Shown here piece by piece: positions 46,821-57,545 of a DNA stretch of 64,000 bases. The translations under genes were made by a program, and so were the position numbers. The notes under the pieces were generated by a model. That model worked only from the letters and a program-made list of their open reading frames with translations, ran no database searches and was not told the origin of the DNA. This DNA comes from Prostheceraeus crozeri (lineage: Eukaryota > Platyhelminthes > Polycladida > Euryleptidae). The first letter of the stretch is position 1. Each line of letters starts with the position of its first letter. The stretch lies in NCBI GenBank assembly GCA_907163375.1, contig CAJQUW010005245.1:372001-436000 (forward strand), given 5' to 3'.

Positions 46821-49400
46821 ATTTGATAAAGCAAGACTGATAAGGAGTTTAAAGAAACTCCTATTGTGTCTAATCATGCATGCCGGTGTGCCACCCAATT
46901 CCAAAATCCAAATCCCGGAAGGGTTCACGAATCCCGAAGGGGGTAGCAACCTGGGCAGTGGGCATGGTATCACGAAAACATTAATGGATTTTAATCGTTT
47001 TCATTACATCCAATAACAAGCATGCTGTCTATGATTCAGAATGAAATTGGAAATAATGATTTCGAGCTACTTGACGCATGCACGTCAATTACTATTTAAA
47101 AGATAATGTTTACATTAAATTAATTGATTGCCGGTACAACAAATTCAGGAAGTTTAGTCTTCCTTTTATAACCGCATCACGGGACAAAAACTTGTACATG
47201 TATCATTGCTAAACTAAGCTAAGAATAATCTGACATAGACAGAGTTTATTCATTATCGTTTTCAATAAGGGAATTAGTCTTACTATTAAAGCATTATACA
47301 CAAATCACTGATCTAAACGATCTGCAATTGTTTGATTATTGATCACAGTCACTGAAAACTTTGGATGTGCGGGCGCATATATTAGCACAATGAAGCTCAA
47401 CACGAGACAACATGAGCATATCAAATCCGCGCGATAAACAACACAAATCTCACATGTATCATGCGCGGCTCATGTTCAAAACATAAACAAGTCTTAACAT
47501 TATAATAACGTTGATAATCAATTATGTTTTCGCTGACTTTAGATTAGAAAAATGATTTTACCGGATAGTAAAATGGAGCTGCCAACTTGAATCTCTACTG
47601 ACTCTGATTAAATATGCATGTTTACTCCCGCATTAAATATGGATTAACGTTTACTTCATAAATGAATAAAAGGACGGAGGGTAGCATACACCGTTTATAA
47701 CAATCACCGAAATATTCTCGAGAATCTTCTGTTGAAATGAAGTTCGCCTGAATACAGCAAATACGTACAGTGCTTGAGTCACGTTCTGTTCACTTGCTAC
47801 CACTTTTCCATGTTTAACGCATTTCCTCTAATGTCTCAGGATCAGCATATGAACATCGTACTTTCAAAACGAAAAGCGTTTATAACATAATTAATGAATT
47901 TGTAACACAATAATCGCATACATACATAATCGCTTTCCCCACAGCATTAAAGAAGCAAGAGATTCAGATAAGTACTACAAAACTCAATTTCTAGTTTGCA
48001 AGTTACACCTTCTACAGCGCAATTATAAAAAACTCTGAGTTCCACTGATAACCGCTACATAACGATGAGAACCTCGCTACAGTTTCTCGCAAAATCAGTA
48101 AAATTACACCAACCTTCATATTGAGAATGCGAGTTTCTATTCTAACTTTTTCGGAAAATCATTATTTTTTAAATGAAAAATATTGCTTGGGCATCATTTT
48201 GATGATTTATAGCGAACTAATTTGCAATTGCGAGTGCAAAATTGAACATCGGTGTGGCTGTTAAATTGTTGAGGCAGCACATCCTACGAAAACATTGTGT
48301 CGTACAGAGTTTGGAGTATATTACAGAAGACATAGTCAGTAATCCTTACTTATCACAAAGTAAATTAATTCACTTCAAAGATCTGAGACACTGCGGAAGT
48401 TCAAGAGCATTACATTTCGCTTGTTATGAATCCCCATAGAATTGGTACTTATAGGTAAACATCCACCTCTCCTGCGTTTTAAAATTAGTACATATTGAAC
48501 ATGCAAATGTCAGCTGTCGCCAAAAACGTCACACACGCTTTGAGGAGCGCAGTTTTCATCAACTTACAAAATCTTGTCTAATTTGATCCAGTACTTTTTG
48601 AATTGTACACGCTAGTGCAAGCGATGTGCATAGATCAGAAGGATGTACATCGTTCAATCGCAATCAAACGTGTGACTGCATATTGTTTTGTCTTCTGTCA
48701 TCACATTAGTTGTCAGTCGAATTAGCACCACGATTTATCATAGCAGTGTCCTTCATCATCACCAAAACAAACGTTGCTGAGATTTTTCTAGGTCATCGTT
48801 ACCCAAGAAGTAGCCATGAATAGCACGTTGACGAGAATAGTCGTGCACCTCAGTCAGGCAGAATCTGACGATCAGAGACCGCCTACCCTTGGCTTCACAC
48901 TAATGCCTCTCCATGTCATTCTAAAAGATCCAATCTGAATGAAATTTTGTAAGTAGTTTGAGTTTGCATACAACTGCCACATATGAAGTTTTCTGGGGAG
49001 GAAAATTGACCTGCAAGTACCATACAGTCTCAGACTCAACCCCTGAAAATCAAAGAACTTCTTTGATTTGGCCAAGAGATTTGCGATTTATGCAATGCTT
49101 CCTTTGCTCTGAAAAAACAAGCACACTGCTTCACTGACTCATTCCTATCTAGTTGAAATCAGAGACATGACATAAACAATGATTTAATAATCAACTACGT
49201 TTAATAGGGTATTCGTGGAACCTGAGCATTAACAATTACACCGAATTATCGAATTAAGCAGATTCGAAGTAGCCGGACTTAGCAACATTTTTGAATATCA
49301 TCAGAAATCAAATTATTTTGCTAAAAATCATTGAAATGTGAAGATTATGAAGTAAATACGTGAATTTCTTCAATAAATCAACAAATTGTAAAAATTCACA
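46821..49400. other. AT-AC intron remainder, nothing recognised
   Basis: AT-rich sequence between the LINE tail and the upstream exon. No conserved coding or repeat structure noticed. Confidence 0.4.
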
Positions 49401-49401
49401 T

Positions 49402-49410
49402 AAAGGATAT
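49402..49410 (-). promoter_or_regulatory. ERCC5: U12-type AT-AC 5' splice site of ERCC5
   Basis: The minus strand reads ATATCCTTT at the first intron positions, the exact consensus for U12-dependent AT-AC donors pairing with U11/U6atac. The exon-exon reading frame places the boundary precisely here. Confidence 0.88.
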
Positions 49411-49513
49411 CCTCTGAGAAGATCAAGATCCGGAGTACTCCATTCAAACGACTCCTTGGATTCATCCACATCTGGATGCAGATACGCACGGCGAACAGTT
49501 TCGCTGGGAAAAT
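49411..49513 (-). CDS. ERCC5: ERCC5/XPG exon upstream of the AT-AC intron
   Basis: This 103-bp exon encodes FPSETVRRAYLHPDVDE, then SKESFEWSTPDLDLLR plus the split Gly codon. This is a clear match to the XPG C-terminal nuclease-flanking segment (family pattern FPNxxVxxAYLxPxVDxSKxxFxWxxPDLDxxR). The acceptor is CTATTTTCAG at 49514 onward; two bases (AT) complete a codon from a preceding exon not found in the window. The 3' end reads AGAGG/ATATCCTTT, a U12 AT-AC donor. The frame would read on into stop-prone sequence if the intron were not removed there. The upstream nuclease I-region and H3TH exons are presumably at higher coordinates. Confidence 0.93.
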
Positions 49514-49817
49514 CTGAAAATAGATGAATCAAACAAAATGAAATTTGAGAATGGAAGGTTCGAGTTGTGAATGAATGAGGGTGTGTATATTTAGCTCAAG
49601 AGGAAAATATGCGGGTGAGGAGGATCAGGGGAGATGATTAGAATTTACTACACCCACGCAGTCTCCCTACGGCGTTCGATAGTGCGCTCCATTCATAGAT
49701 TGTCAACGCGTCACTTCTGTTGAACCTCTCTCTCTCTACATGAATGAGAAATACGTCACAGCGAGAGCGGCTGCAACATTCAGAATTATATTTGAAACTG
49801 TCAGGCATTAGAATATC

Positions 49818-49889
49818 GGCTCAGTGGTCTAGGGGTATGATACTCGCTTAGGGTGCGAGTGGTCCCGGGTTCGAATCCCGGCTGAGCCC
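49818..49889 (+). tRNA. tRNA-Pro(AGG)
   Basis: A 72-nt cloverleaf with no mismatches in the acceptor (GGCTCAG/CTGAGCC), anticodon (CTCGC/GCGAG) or T stem (CCGGG/CCCGG). The anticodon loop is TTAGGGT with anticodon AGG. The A box (GGTCTAGGGGTAT) and B box (GGTTCGAATCC) are intact, and a run of six T (49895-49900) gives a Pol III terminator. The sequence closely follows the animal tRNA-Pro consensus. No intron. It decodes CCT/CCC after A34 editing to inosine, as known for this isoacceptor. Confidence 0.95.
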
Positions 49890-49894
49890 CATTA

Positions 49895-49900
49895 TTTTTT
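49895..49900 (+). terminator. Pol III terminator of tRNA-Pro
   Basis: Six consecutive T residues, six bases after the discriminator base. Confidence 0.8.
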
Positions 49901-49913
49901 CCATCACTTACTC

Positions 49914-50540
49914 TTTCTAAATTCACGCACAAAGGGCTTAATAGCAAGGATTTGTCGATATTGAAGCGCTGAATACAAAAAAGCAAATTCTTAAGTGTCA
50001 CAGCCAGTCGCATTCGCTTATAGGTAAGATTCCCATTGGAATCCAATCGTAAAATTGAAGAAATATCTATGGATTGTAAAACATTTGGCAATTTTCGTAC
50101 ATTTTCTTTTGTAGAAAAGAAACTATCTATCAGAATGCCATGAAATTTGAAACGTGATTGAGTTCAGAATATCAACTTCGATATAAAAGTTGAAGAGAGT
50201 TACACGATTGATGTTTGAGAGCCTCTACAAAATGAGTAAATTTCATGTTGACTTAATTTTGGCGATTTTACTCATTTTGTAGAGGCTCTCAAACATCAAA
50301 TACTGAATCATGTGACTCACTTCAACTTTTACATCAAAGTTGATATTCTGAACTTAATCATGTTTCAAATTTCATGGTATTCCGATAAAAAGTATCTTTC
50401 TGCAAAAGATGTACGAAAATATACATATGTTTCACAATCCATTGATAGCTATTTCTTGAATTTTTTTATTTATTTATATTTTTCATTTTTTATACAAATC
50501 AATGCTATTAAGCCCTTTCTGCGCGAATTTAGGAAGAAAG
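49914..50540. repeat. Long imperfect palindrome (foldback) next to tRNA-Pro
   Basis: Two arms of about 300 bp (49914-50240 and 50267-50540) are reverse complements around a 26-nt loop at 50241-50266. The innermost 31 bp are perfect (GATGTTTGAGAGCCTCTACA outward). Matching outer blocks include AAGTTGATATTCTGAACT, GTACGAAAAT and GCTATTAAGCCCTTT with GCG(C/T)GAATTTAG. The left arm carries about 90 bp absent on the right. Transcription would give a long hairpin RNA. No TIR or TSD of a known class is obvious. Confidence 0.85.
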
Positions 50541-50544
50541 TGTC

Positions 50545-52255
50545 GGTAGCTCCCGGATTATAATGGAAAATGCTGGTAGATAAGCATATTTTTTGAATGC
50601 ATCTTATTGATTCAAGCTGAACGTGCACTTATCAATCTATGTCGCCGTCTAATTGCTGTATTGCTTAATATCAATATAATAATATCAATATAATTGTTTT
50701 CACGAAGATTGAAAAATCAACTTTTCAGTACGAGGAGCGATATCGTACTTTAATAAAGTATCATTTTAATGCTTTTCACTAAAATTATCATAACAGTAAA
50801 GTTGATAAATGTGCATACTGCATACTAATGAAATGCAAAGACATGCAGTACATTCTAAACCGAGCGAGTAAATTAAGCGAATATTCAAATCACAGGAAAG
50901 CTTGTCATGAAATATGTACTCATTCCTATCTTATACACATAATTTCGTTAAAGCACTGAGCGTAATTTATACCTTCGCTTGATCATCTGACTCGCACTTG
51001 TACTCTAATTGAGAGACCGATGATATCATGATCAAAATTAGAATAAGTAACTCGAATTATTTAATCTTTGACAATTGTAGAATAATCGACATCAATATAC
51101 TTCTTTACAACATGCAGATCTTCAATAGAAAGGGAAAAGGGAAACATTTCAACAATTAATCATTCATCACACCAAGTCACCAAGTGACTTCCTTAAATTA
51201 CTATTCATTTAACCACCTCATTGTTCACTCATGCGTATGTTGCTGATTAGCGATTGAATCAACAGCGAAACAATCACTCTGTGCGACACTCTGTTGTATT
51301 ATCTCACAATTCCAAGAACATCGTCTATCTTTACTATTGGATATCCCACAATTCTATTAATAGCAGTGATACCTGAATTCGAACATGTTGTATTACAATT
51401 TCTATCATGAATTTTCAACATGCAAAAGTTCGAATTTCTTTCTTAAGAAAATCAGCAAAGTTGCAAAGTTACACCTTAATCTTGAATTGATAATTACAGG
51501 AAGCAAGCCAATCCATGTAATACCTCACATCAGTTAATAACAAACAAAATCAAAAAATCATTTACAGCTTGCTTTCAACTTCAAAATAAATTTTGAATTT
51601 CGCTGGAATTTTGGCAGCTTTGACATTAGATTTGGCACTCGCGGCACATTGGTTTAGTGCTTGATCGAGTGTTCTAAGTTGAAAGAAAAAATCGAGTCGA
51701 TCCCCAATGTCTTCTGGTGTCGACAGGAAAAGCATCCGTGGCAGAAGGCATCACAATAGTCCTCCCAAAGTTAAATAACTACCGGTACATATGTCAGCAT
51801 CGTCCTAGCCCCGGGAAAGGAGCAGGAAATAGCAACACTGAAGCTTCAACTGGCAAAAATATGTAACCAAAAGAAAGAGGAGAAGAACACGATTCTAATG
51901 GCACAAATACCAACAGCGTACTATGCCTAAAACGTCCGCAAATTGCTATTGAAAAAAGCGAAATGGGTTGGACATAAATTAGCTTGAGTCTGATAGTAAT
52001 GATAGTCTGATGCTGATTTTCCATATTCGTCTTGCCCATTTATTGGCTACATAGGTGATAAATATTTAACTACATAATGTGATTTCATAATGTGACGAAA
52101 GATCATTCTCAGAGATCTGCAGTAATCAGAAATGCTTCTACTTCAGCGGGTGATTAGCATGATTTTAACATGTTGGACCTAGACTTCAAACTGTTTTCAG
52201 ACATTAAAACATGCAAAGTTGAGCTACGAAATTGACGATTAGAGCATGGTACATT
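50545..52255. other. No gene recognised, 50.5-52.3 kb
   Basis: Contains one decayed SINE (51640-51780). A 40-codon plus-strand open stretch at about 51795-51930 is lysine/glutamate-rich and of unknown meaning. Confidence 0.4.
51640..51780 (+). mobile_element. Degenerate tRNA-derived SINE copy
   Basis: CGCGGCACATTGGTTTAGTG, then GTCGATCCCCAATGTCTTC and GTCGACAGGAAAAGCATCCG, follow the block order of the SINE at 30273. Confidence 0.5.
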
Positions 52256-52274
52256 GGAGAGGCTGACCAGCAAG

Positions 52275-52392
52275 GAAGTGGATTAATGTGATCGAAGAGA
52301 ATATGAAGAGAAGAAATGTCACCATGGAGCTGGCTACAAACAGAGATGAATGGAGAAGAAAAGCAATGAAAGGACTGGCCAACCCCAAATAG
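52275..52392 (+). pseudogene. LINE C-terminal fragment
   Basis: The frame KWINVIEENMKRRNVTMELA then NRDEWRRKAMKGLANPK ends with TAG at 52390. The W..VxEDM.R......A.DRxEWR pattern is the usual C-terminus of RTs of several LINE clades. Upstream frames are broken. Confidence 0.6.
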
Positions 52393-52439
52393 CGCGGAGC
52401 TTATTCCAGCAAAGTTGCTTAATTTGAAGTCATTTTATT

Positions 52440-53005
52440 AAGTAAACTGATTTTCTAGGTAATTTTCTTGTGAGTGGCTGTCTTCTCTGCTTCTATGCAG
52501 ATGAATACAGACGGCGCTCTGGCTTGCTCACAGCAGTATACTGTGTGCAGTCGACGTCCTATGCTGTATAGGACGGACGCAGCAGTTGTGTGAGCAGTCG
52601 AACTTGCCTGCTACAGGGTTTCATCGCAAGCCTCAGGCAATGCATATAAAGTGATAGTGTCAATATCAAGGCGGAGCGCTGTTCCGTCTATATGGCACTA
52701 TAGAAGACGTGTTGGTCGCAGGAAAGCATAGGACTTAAGGTCTTATGGAATTGCATCGGAAGCGCGCACATTCGGCGGCACTAGTACGTGTTTGTGGTTC
52801 TGCGCAGGCCGATTCTAAGAGCGTATCGAAAGGTACAACCGGTTGGCTTGTCCTATACGACCATCTCCCGTCATATCTGGTGAGTATTGGTCTGGCGAAT
52901 GATGAAAACAGTGTGGAAAACGTGTTTGAACATGAACGCCTTGTGAGTGTCTATCCAAGGCTTGAGTATGCTATTTAGGCCCTTTGAAGAGGGCTCTAAA
53001 TTAGC
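52440..53005 (+). other. Possible external transcribed spacer of rDNA
   Basis: This GC-richer stretch runs directly into the first base of an 18S rRNA fragment at 53006, so it is probably rDNA spacer carried along with it. The open frame at 52745-52978 has no recognised product. Spacers are not conserved between phyla, so the call rests only on position. Confidence 0.4.
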
Positions 53006-53052
53006 TACCTGGTTGATCCTGCCAGTAGTCATATACTTGTCTCAAAGACTAA
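53006..53052 (+). rRNA. 18S rRNA 5'-end fragment (truncated)
   Basis: TACCTGGTTGATCCTGCCAG followed by TAGTCATATACTTGTCTCAA is the universally conserved 5' terminus of eukaryotic 18S rRNA, with two substitutions (ATATGC to ATATAC, GATTAA to GACTAA). Similarity stops abruptly after about 47 nt. It is a dispersed pseudogene fragment, not a working rRNA gene. Confidence 0.92.
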
Positions 53053-53069
53053 AATTGACTAAGATTGAA

Positions 53070-53125
53070 ATAAAAAGACAAACTTAACATTTCGACCACT
53101 TGAAGTGACCATAGTCAGAAATATA
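53070..53125 (-). ncRNA. Hammerhead-like / Penelope-type motif
   Basis: The minus strand reads CTGACTA, an inverted GGTCACTTCAAGTGGTC stem, then GAAATGTTAAG and a TTTTATTTCAATCTT stretch. The order equals that near 32630. The core deviates from CUGANGA at one place. It begins 20 nt after the 18S fragment ends, so a retroelement may form that junction. Confidence 0.35.
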
Positions 53126-55117
53126 TTTACTCTCGAATTCTTGCACGAGACTCAAATAACAAAAACATGAAGACGATAGCAGGCTATAAGACGCATAATC
53201 CTAAATGAACAAATACTGCAGTAAAGAATATCAGTAGATATATTAAAATTCAACTCAATAAACAAAAGAAATAGAAATTGCGACCTACGGACTAAGCAAG
53301 ATGAGAAGAAGGAAAATTAATCACGAAGTTCCTGTCTCACTGAGTTATTCTGTCCTTTGATTGAAGTTTTTTTAGTTATATTTGCAGCATTTCCTGCAGC
53401 AGGAGATCATAGTAAAAAAAGTCCCTTTTCAGGCCGCATCTAGACCATCAAATAATGGGTATTGTGATTGTTATATCAAACGAAATAACATAGGGCATCC
53501 ATGAAGTAATTATGAATTTTCTGGCAAAATTTAAAAGCGGTATAAAGCAGAATTGAAATATAACAGCAGCGGAATCAGCATTTAAGACCGGCGGAATTTC
53601 CATGTGTTTGGCTATTGTAAGATCTGTCTGTTTACGAGTTTTAACTTTACACATTATTACATCCACGACCTTAAATCACTTGGGGAGTTTTGCCACGATT
53701 TTTGTCTGGTTAATTGCGATTGCACAATGTGCAACTTGCACATTTTGACAACACCTGAGGCGAAGGTGAAATAGAAAGCATTCTATGCAATTTAATGAGG
53801 GGCAAAATACGTTTTATGTCGACATATCTTTCTTGCAAATTGTTGAATTAATTTGTTGCATTGACATTAATAAGATAATAACATCGATAATAACTACATA
53901 AATAGTGTAAGGATGATAATATTAACAAAGTTGATAGAAGGTCATCTTAAATTGGAATACTGTTCTACTGAGGTTGATCCTTGACAGTGCAGAGCATAAA
54001 TATGACTTTGTCGCGGCCGTGAATACAATCGAACCTTCATTGTTGTCATAAAAATTGCATGCAGAACTGATAGCGCTCATCGTTGTCGGCCTTCATTGAT
54101 GTCGGATGTTGTATCCGATAAAGAAAAGTCGATTGAAACTTCGGATGCTGGAGCATTGCATCGACTTTGAACACAAGGTCGTGGTTCTTCTGATTTGTTT
54201 GATACATTGTAGTCCAGATGTGCGCGAATGAAGTCAGCAAATCTTTCCAATGAAAATAAATCCCTCTAGTTAGGCGGCATACTATTTTTGTCATTTCTTT
54301 TAAAAATCGTTATGTAATACTTTATTCCCAAAATGATTTCGATTCATTCTGCGCTCTTTGTTACGGTATTCGCACAGCTCAGGGATCTGTCGACATCTCG
54401 TGAATTGCGCACTCACAGGTGATGTCTGAACAATTAAGAACTGATGCACACATGAAGGCCTATAGATCGCAGCGATTTTTTCGCAGTCATGCTTCTTGAT
54501 TCATTTTATCAATTCTGTCGAAAAATATCATGACCAACTCTACCGGAATGCATCGAAATGCATTAAGAAGTTTATAGCACAAAATTCATCATCAGTCACT
54601 TATATCAACAGATGATGTGAGCTGACAGTGACATTTCGGTAATAGAACGAATGAAGCAAGCTTGATCAGGGGAAATCTATCGCCTGATGGAGTCAATGTC
54701 AATACGAATAGGTAATGTCATCAATCCTTAAAAGAAAGTTCAAATTTCTCTTCTTTATTCTTTAATCAAAGCTAGAGGGAAGGAGACGGGTCTATACACG
54801 AAACGTGCCAGTGATCGATTTGAACATTTGGACAAGCCGAAGTCGCTGTGATGCATGCAAAAGCCGACTGCTAGTTCTGCTTTCCCAACACTCCTCGTCT
54901 TTGGTTAGACTTGAACACTTTACCTCCCAAACGCTAACCAATGCCATTAACCATTAAACCAAGGAACCATTCAAATGTGAAAATTCAAGGATTATTATTT
55001 GATCACTTAAATGTTGCTACTTCAAGATGCAGTTCGTCCAAATTTCACATATTGTCTTCATTCGCTCAGTCAATGCTAGCCGCATCCTTGATCCCTTTTT
55101 CGCCACATGCTTTCATC
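53126..55117. other. No gene recognised, 53.1-55.1 kb
   Basis: AT-rich sequence; open frames present are short and without recognisable motifs. Confidence 0.4.
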
Positions 55118-55126
55118 TAATTCATT

Positions 55127-56427
55127 CAGGGTTGGCAATTTAGTGGGAAACGCTGGTTTTTCCAGGGTAGGTATTAAAAAGTGGTTAAAAATGGGAAAAA
55201 CGGAAATACTGGAAAATTTCAAGTAAAGTGCTAAATGCCAGAGGAAATAAACGATAAAAGTAAGAAAATATCTCTACTTCTTACAAGATTCTTTCAAGCG
55301 ACTGGTTATTTGTTAATTGCGACTTTCATAATAAGTTACTAATAATTACATGTGCAACCTACTGGGTTTCTTAACTACAAGCTACAAGCAAATTATATTT
55401 CTGATGTCTTCAATTTCAGTGACCGCATCATCATGTTTTGCTTCCGTGAATCCCTAAAAAGTACTATTGGATGTCAGCGTGCTTTTCACAATGAAATCAC
55501 ATGAGCGAATACACTAGCTAGTAATATGAGAAAGTGAAGGACAGTCTATTTATAGTTCTCTGGATTGGAGCTAGTGCAAACAAAACTCAGGAATAGAATG
55601 AATGTTGAAAAGGCTTCTAAAATAGTAGCATGCAACCGCTATTTGCGAGGTTCATTGTATGACTTTTCTATATAGGCAAACGAATCCACATATTGTTGTT
55701 ATTGCTAACATTGTTGTTACGTAGTTATAGAGGAAATTATTGTTGGGTAGGTCTTTGTCTATAAACGTTTTTATCAATTTATCATAGTCCACACTAACAG
55801 TAATATTCAGTACCGATATGTTATCAATATACGCTAAATTAGAAGGAAACATTTATTTTCGTAATCTGGAGGTTGAAGTATTCCTACAGCCTATAACCTG
55901 GATTTACACCTATAAAATTATTTTGACATAAAAATTGAATTTTGCCTGACTTAAGCGTGTTCAATTTGAGGACTGAATAGATTCCTGGATACGATGCTAC
56001 ACGCCGGAGTTGTATTCATACACTTGCAATGAATTAGCTTAATTTACCGTAAGGTATACTAATCATTGCATGTAGCCTATATGTTTGTCACCTTTTGCTA
56101 CCAACTATTTAGTGTAAAGTAGGCTAGAGTTTAGACCAAGGTATATTTTCCCAAATAGAATTAAGCCTATATCTAAAGAATAAATGGCTGGACGTTTTTT
56201 ATCAAATCAATTTTGATAGGCCTAATGCAAAAAGCCCCCAAATTACGATTGATATAACTGGTAGCCCTCACATTTATTCCGCAATCTAAATATAAATCAA
56301 AACATTTCAATTCGGTTTGCCTAAATTCTAGCGTTTTTTTCAGTTTTGACCACTTTTTCCCATCTTGATAGTTTTCCCTGGAGTTTTTACCGGATTCTAC
56401 CACCTCTGGAAATATCTTGGCAACCCT
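55127..56427. mobile_element. hAT-like non-autonomous element with TSD
   Basis: The left end starts CAGGGTTGGCAA, and the reverse complement of the right end starts AGGGTTGCCAAG. A direct repeat TAATTCATT flanks it exactly (55118-55126 and 56428-56436), consistent with an 8-bp hAT TSD plus one matching base. Internal inverted blocks (AGTGGTTAAAAATGGGAAAAA on the left, TTTTGACCACTTTTTCCCAT on the right) extend the ends. No transposase frame is visible in 1.3 kb. Confidence 0.75.
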
Positions 56428-56539
56428 TAATTCATTAGCATTGAAGCGCAGGATTGATTGATTGAAGACGGAATGTATTATCAAAGACAAAGTGCTACAA
56501 AGCTTCAAGGTCTTTTCACAAAAGTTAAAAGTGAATCAA

Positions 56540-57060
56540 GAAGGATACAGAGTAAAATGACAAAGATACGAAAACACAAACAATGTCATCAAATGACAAC
56601 AGAGAGTCATGTTAAAAAAGTCTTTGACAGCTAATTTAAAAGACCGCCGGGAGATTACGTAGATACAATCAGTTGGCAGCCTGTTTCGAATTTGAGTTCC
56701 ATAAAATAAACAATGCTTCTTCGAGACTGACGATAAGCGGATCATGGTGGATGAAGCTGATTTGAGGCACTAGAACGAAGGTGAGATCGATGAGGCAAGT
56801 CCTTTATAAAGATGAGCCGTTCGATCAAATATGATGGAGCAAGATGGTGATAACACATGGATGAGAGTTGTGAGAGGGAAATCATTACGTGAGCAAGCAA
56901 GTAGCCATTTTAGCTCCACAAAAACAGGACTCACATGAGCTGAGCGACGAAGTTGACATGCGAAGCGTGATGAGGCTTTCAACAGCGCTTGAAGACATTA
57001 TATCATGCTCTTCGACGAATTGCTTCACAGATGTGTAGTAACCGGTCATGAAAAGAAATG
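56540..57060 (-). pseudogene. LINE RT C-terminal remnant
   Basis: Minus-strand frames, shifted against one another, give LRRSAHVSPVFVELKWLL (about 56930), HLYKGLA, LYGTQIRNRLPTDC (about 56690) and SFKLAVKDFFNMTL (about 56620). These follow the CR1/L2-type C-terminal order (HVSPxLxxLxWLP, then xxLWNSLP, then FKxxLKxxL). It is heavily decayed. Confidence 0.5.
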
Positions 57061-57304
57061 TGGCAGAACACGGCAGACGAACAAATTGGTGTGGTCATAG
57101 GTTGTCCTTGAATCTGAGTCTCATTGTCGGTCTCGTTCCTTGCAGAAGCTCGTCCTGGCTGCCGGACTAATATCTGCTACTATTGACAAACGACAATAAA
57201 TGTTCTCATAGAAAATTCAGTTTCTATATATTTCTGCATACGTGTATTTGTCTAAGCATTCTTGAAGTATTTGTCTATGTATAAATGGTGGTGGTCAGTC
57301 TTTT

Positions 57305-57545
57305 CGTCGACAGGTGGATGATATTCGCTCAAGAGCATCATGCATCCACATTCCACATAAAAAGTTATAGAAAGACATAAATTAACGCAATAAATTCATA
57401 GACATCAAGCTATGGTATGTCTTTGAGCTCTATCAGGGACTCCAATGTCTTCTGACTCTGGACATAGACAATGATGAAGCGACCTGTTGATGGAATGACC
57501 CTGTCGACGAACAGACCTGTCGATGAAACGACTCAAATCCATCAT
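57305..57545 (+). repeat. Repeat family R57, forward copy
   Basis: Matches 63020-63262 on the opposite strand over about 240 bp. Shared blocks include CGACAGGTGGATGATATTCG, TTCATAGACATCAAGCTATG, ATCAGGGACTCCAA and CTGGACATAGACA. Within it a 17-18 nt unit built on GACCTGTCGATGAAACGAC recurs several times. Confidence 0.7.

Larger units (their letters stand above)
44789..49410 (-). other. ERCC5: ERCC5 AT-AC intron, about 4.6 kb
   Basis: Minor-class intron bounded by ATATCC and AC. It contains a LINE 3' fragment at 45.9-46.8 kb and otherwise no recognised feature. Confidence 0.85.

Noticed and set aside
49801..50091. Minus-strand open frame of 96 codons
   Set aside because: It runs through the tRNA-Pro gene and the left arm of the palindrome, and the mirror arm does not conserve the frame.
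52745..52978. Open frame of 77 codons before the 18S fragment
   Set aside because: No motif recognised; it lies in GC-richer sequence that abuts the 18S 5' end and is better explained as spacer.
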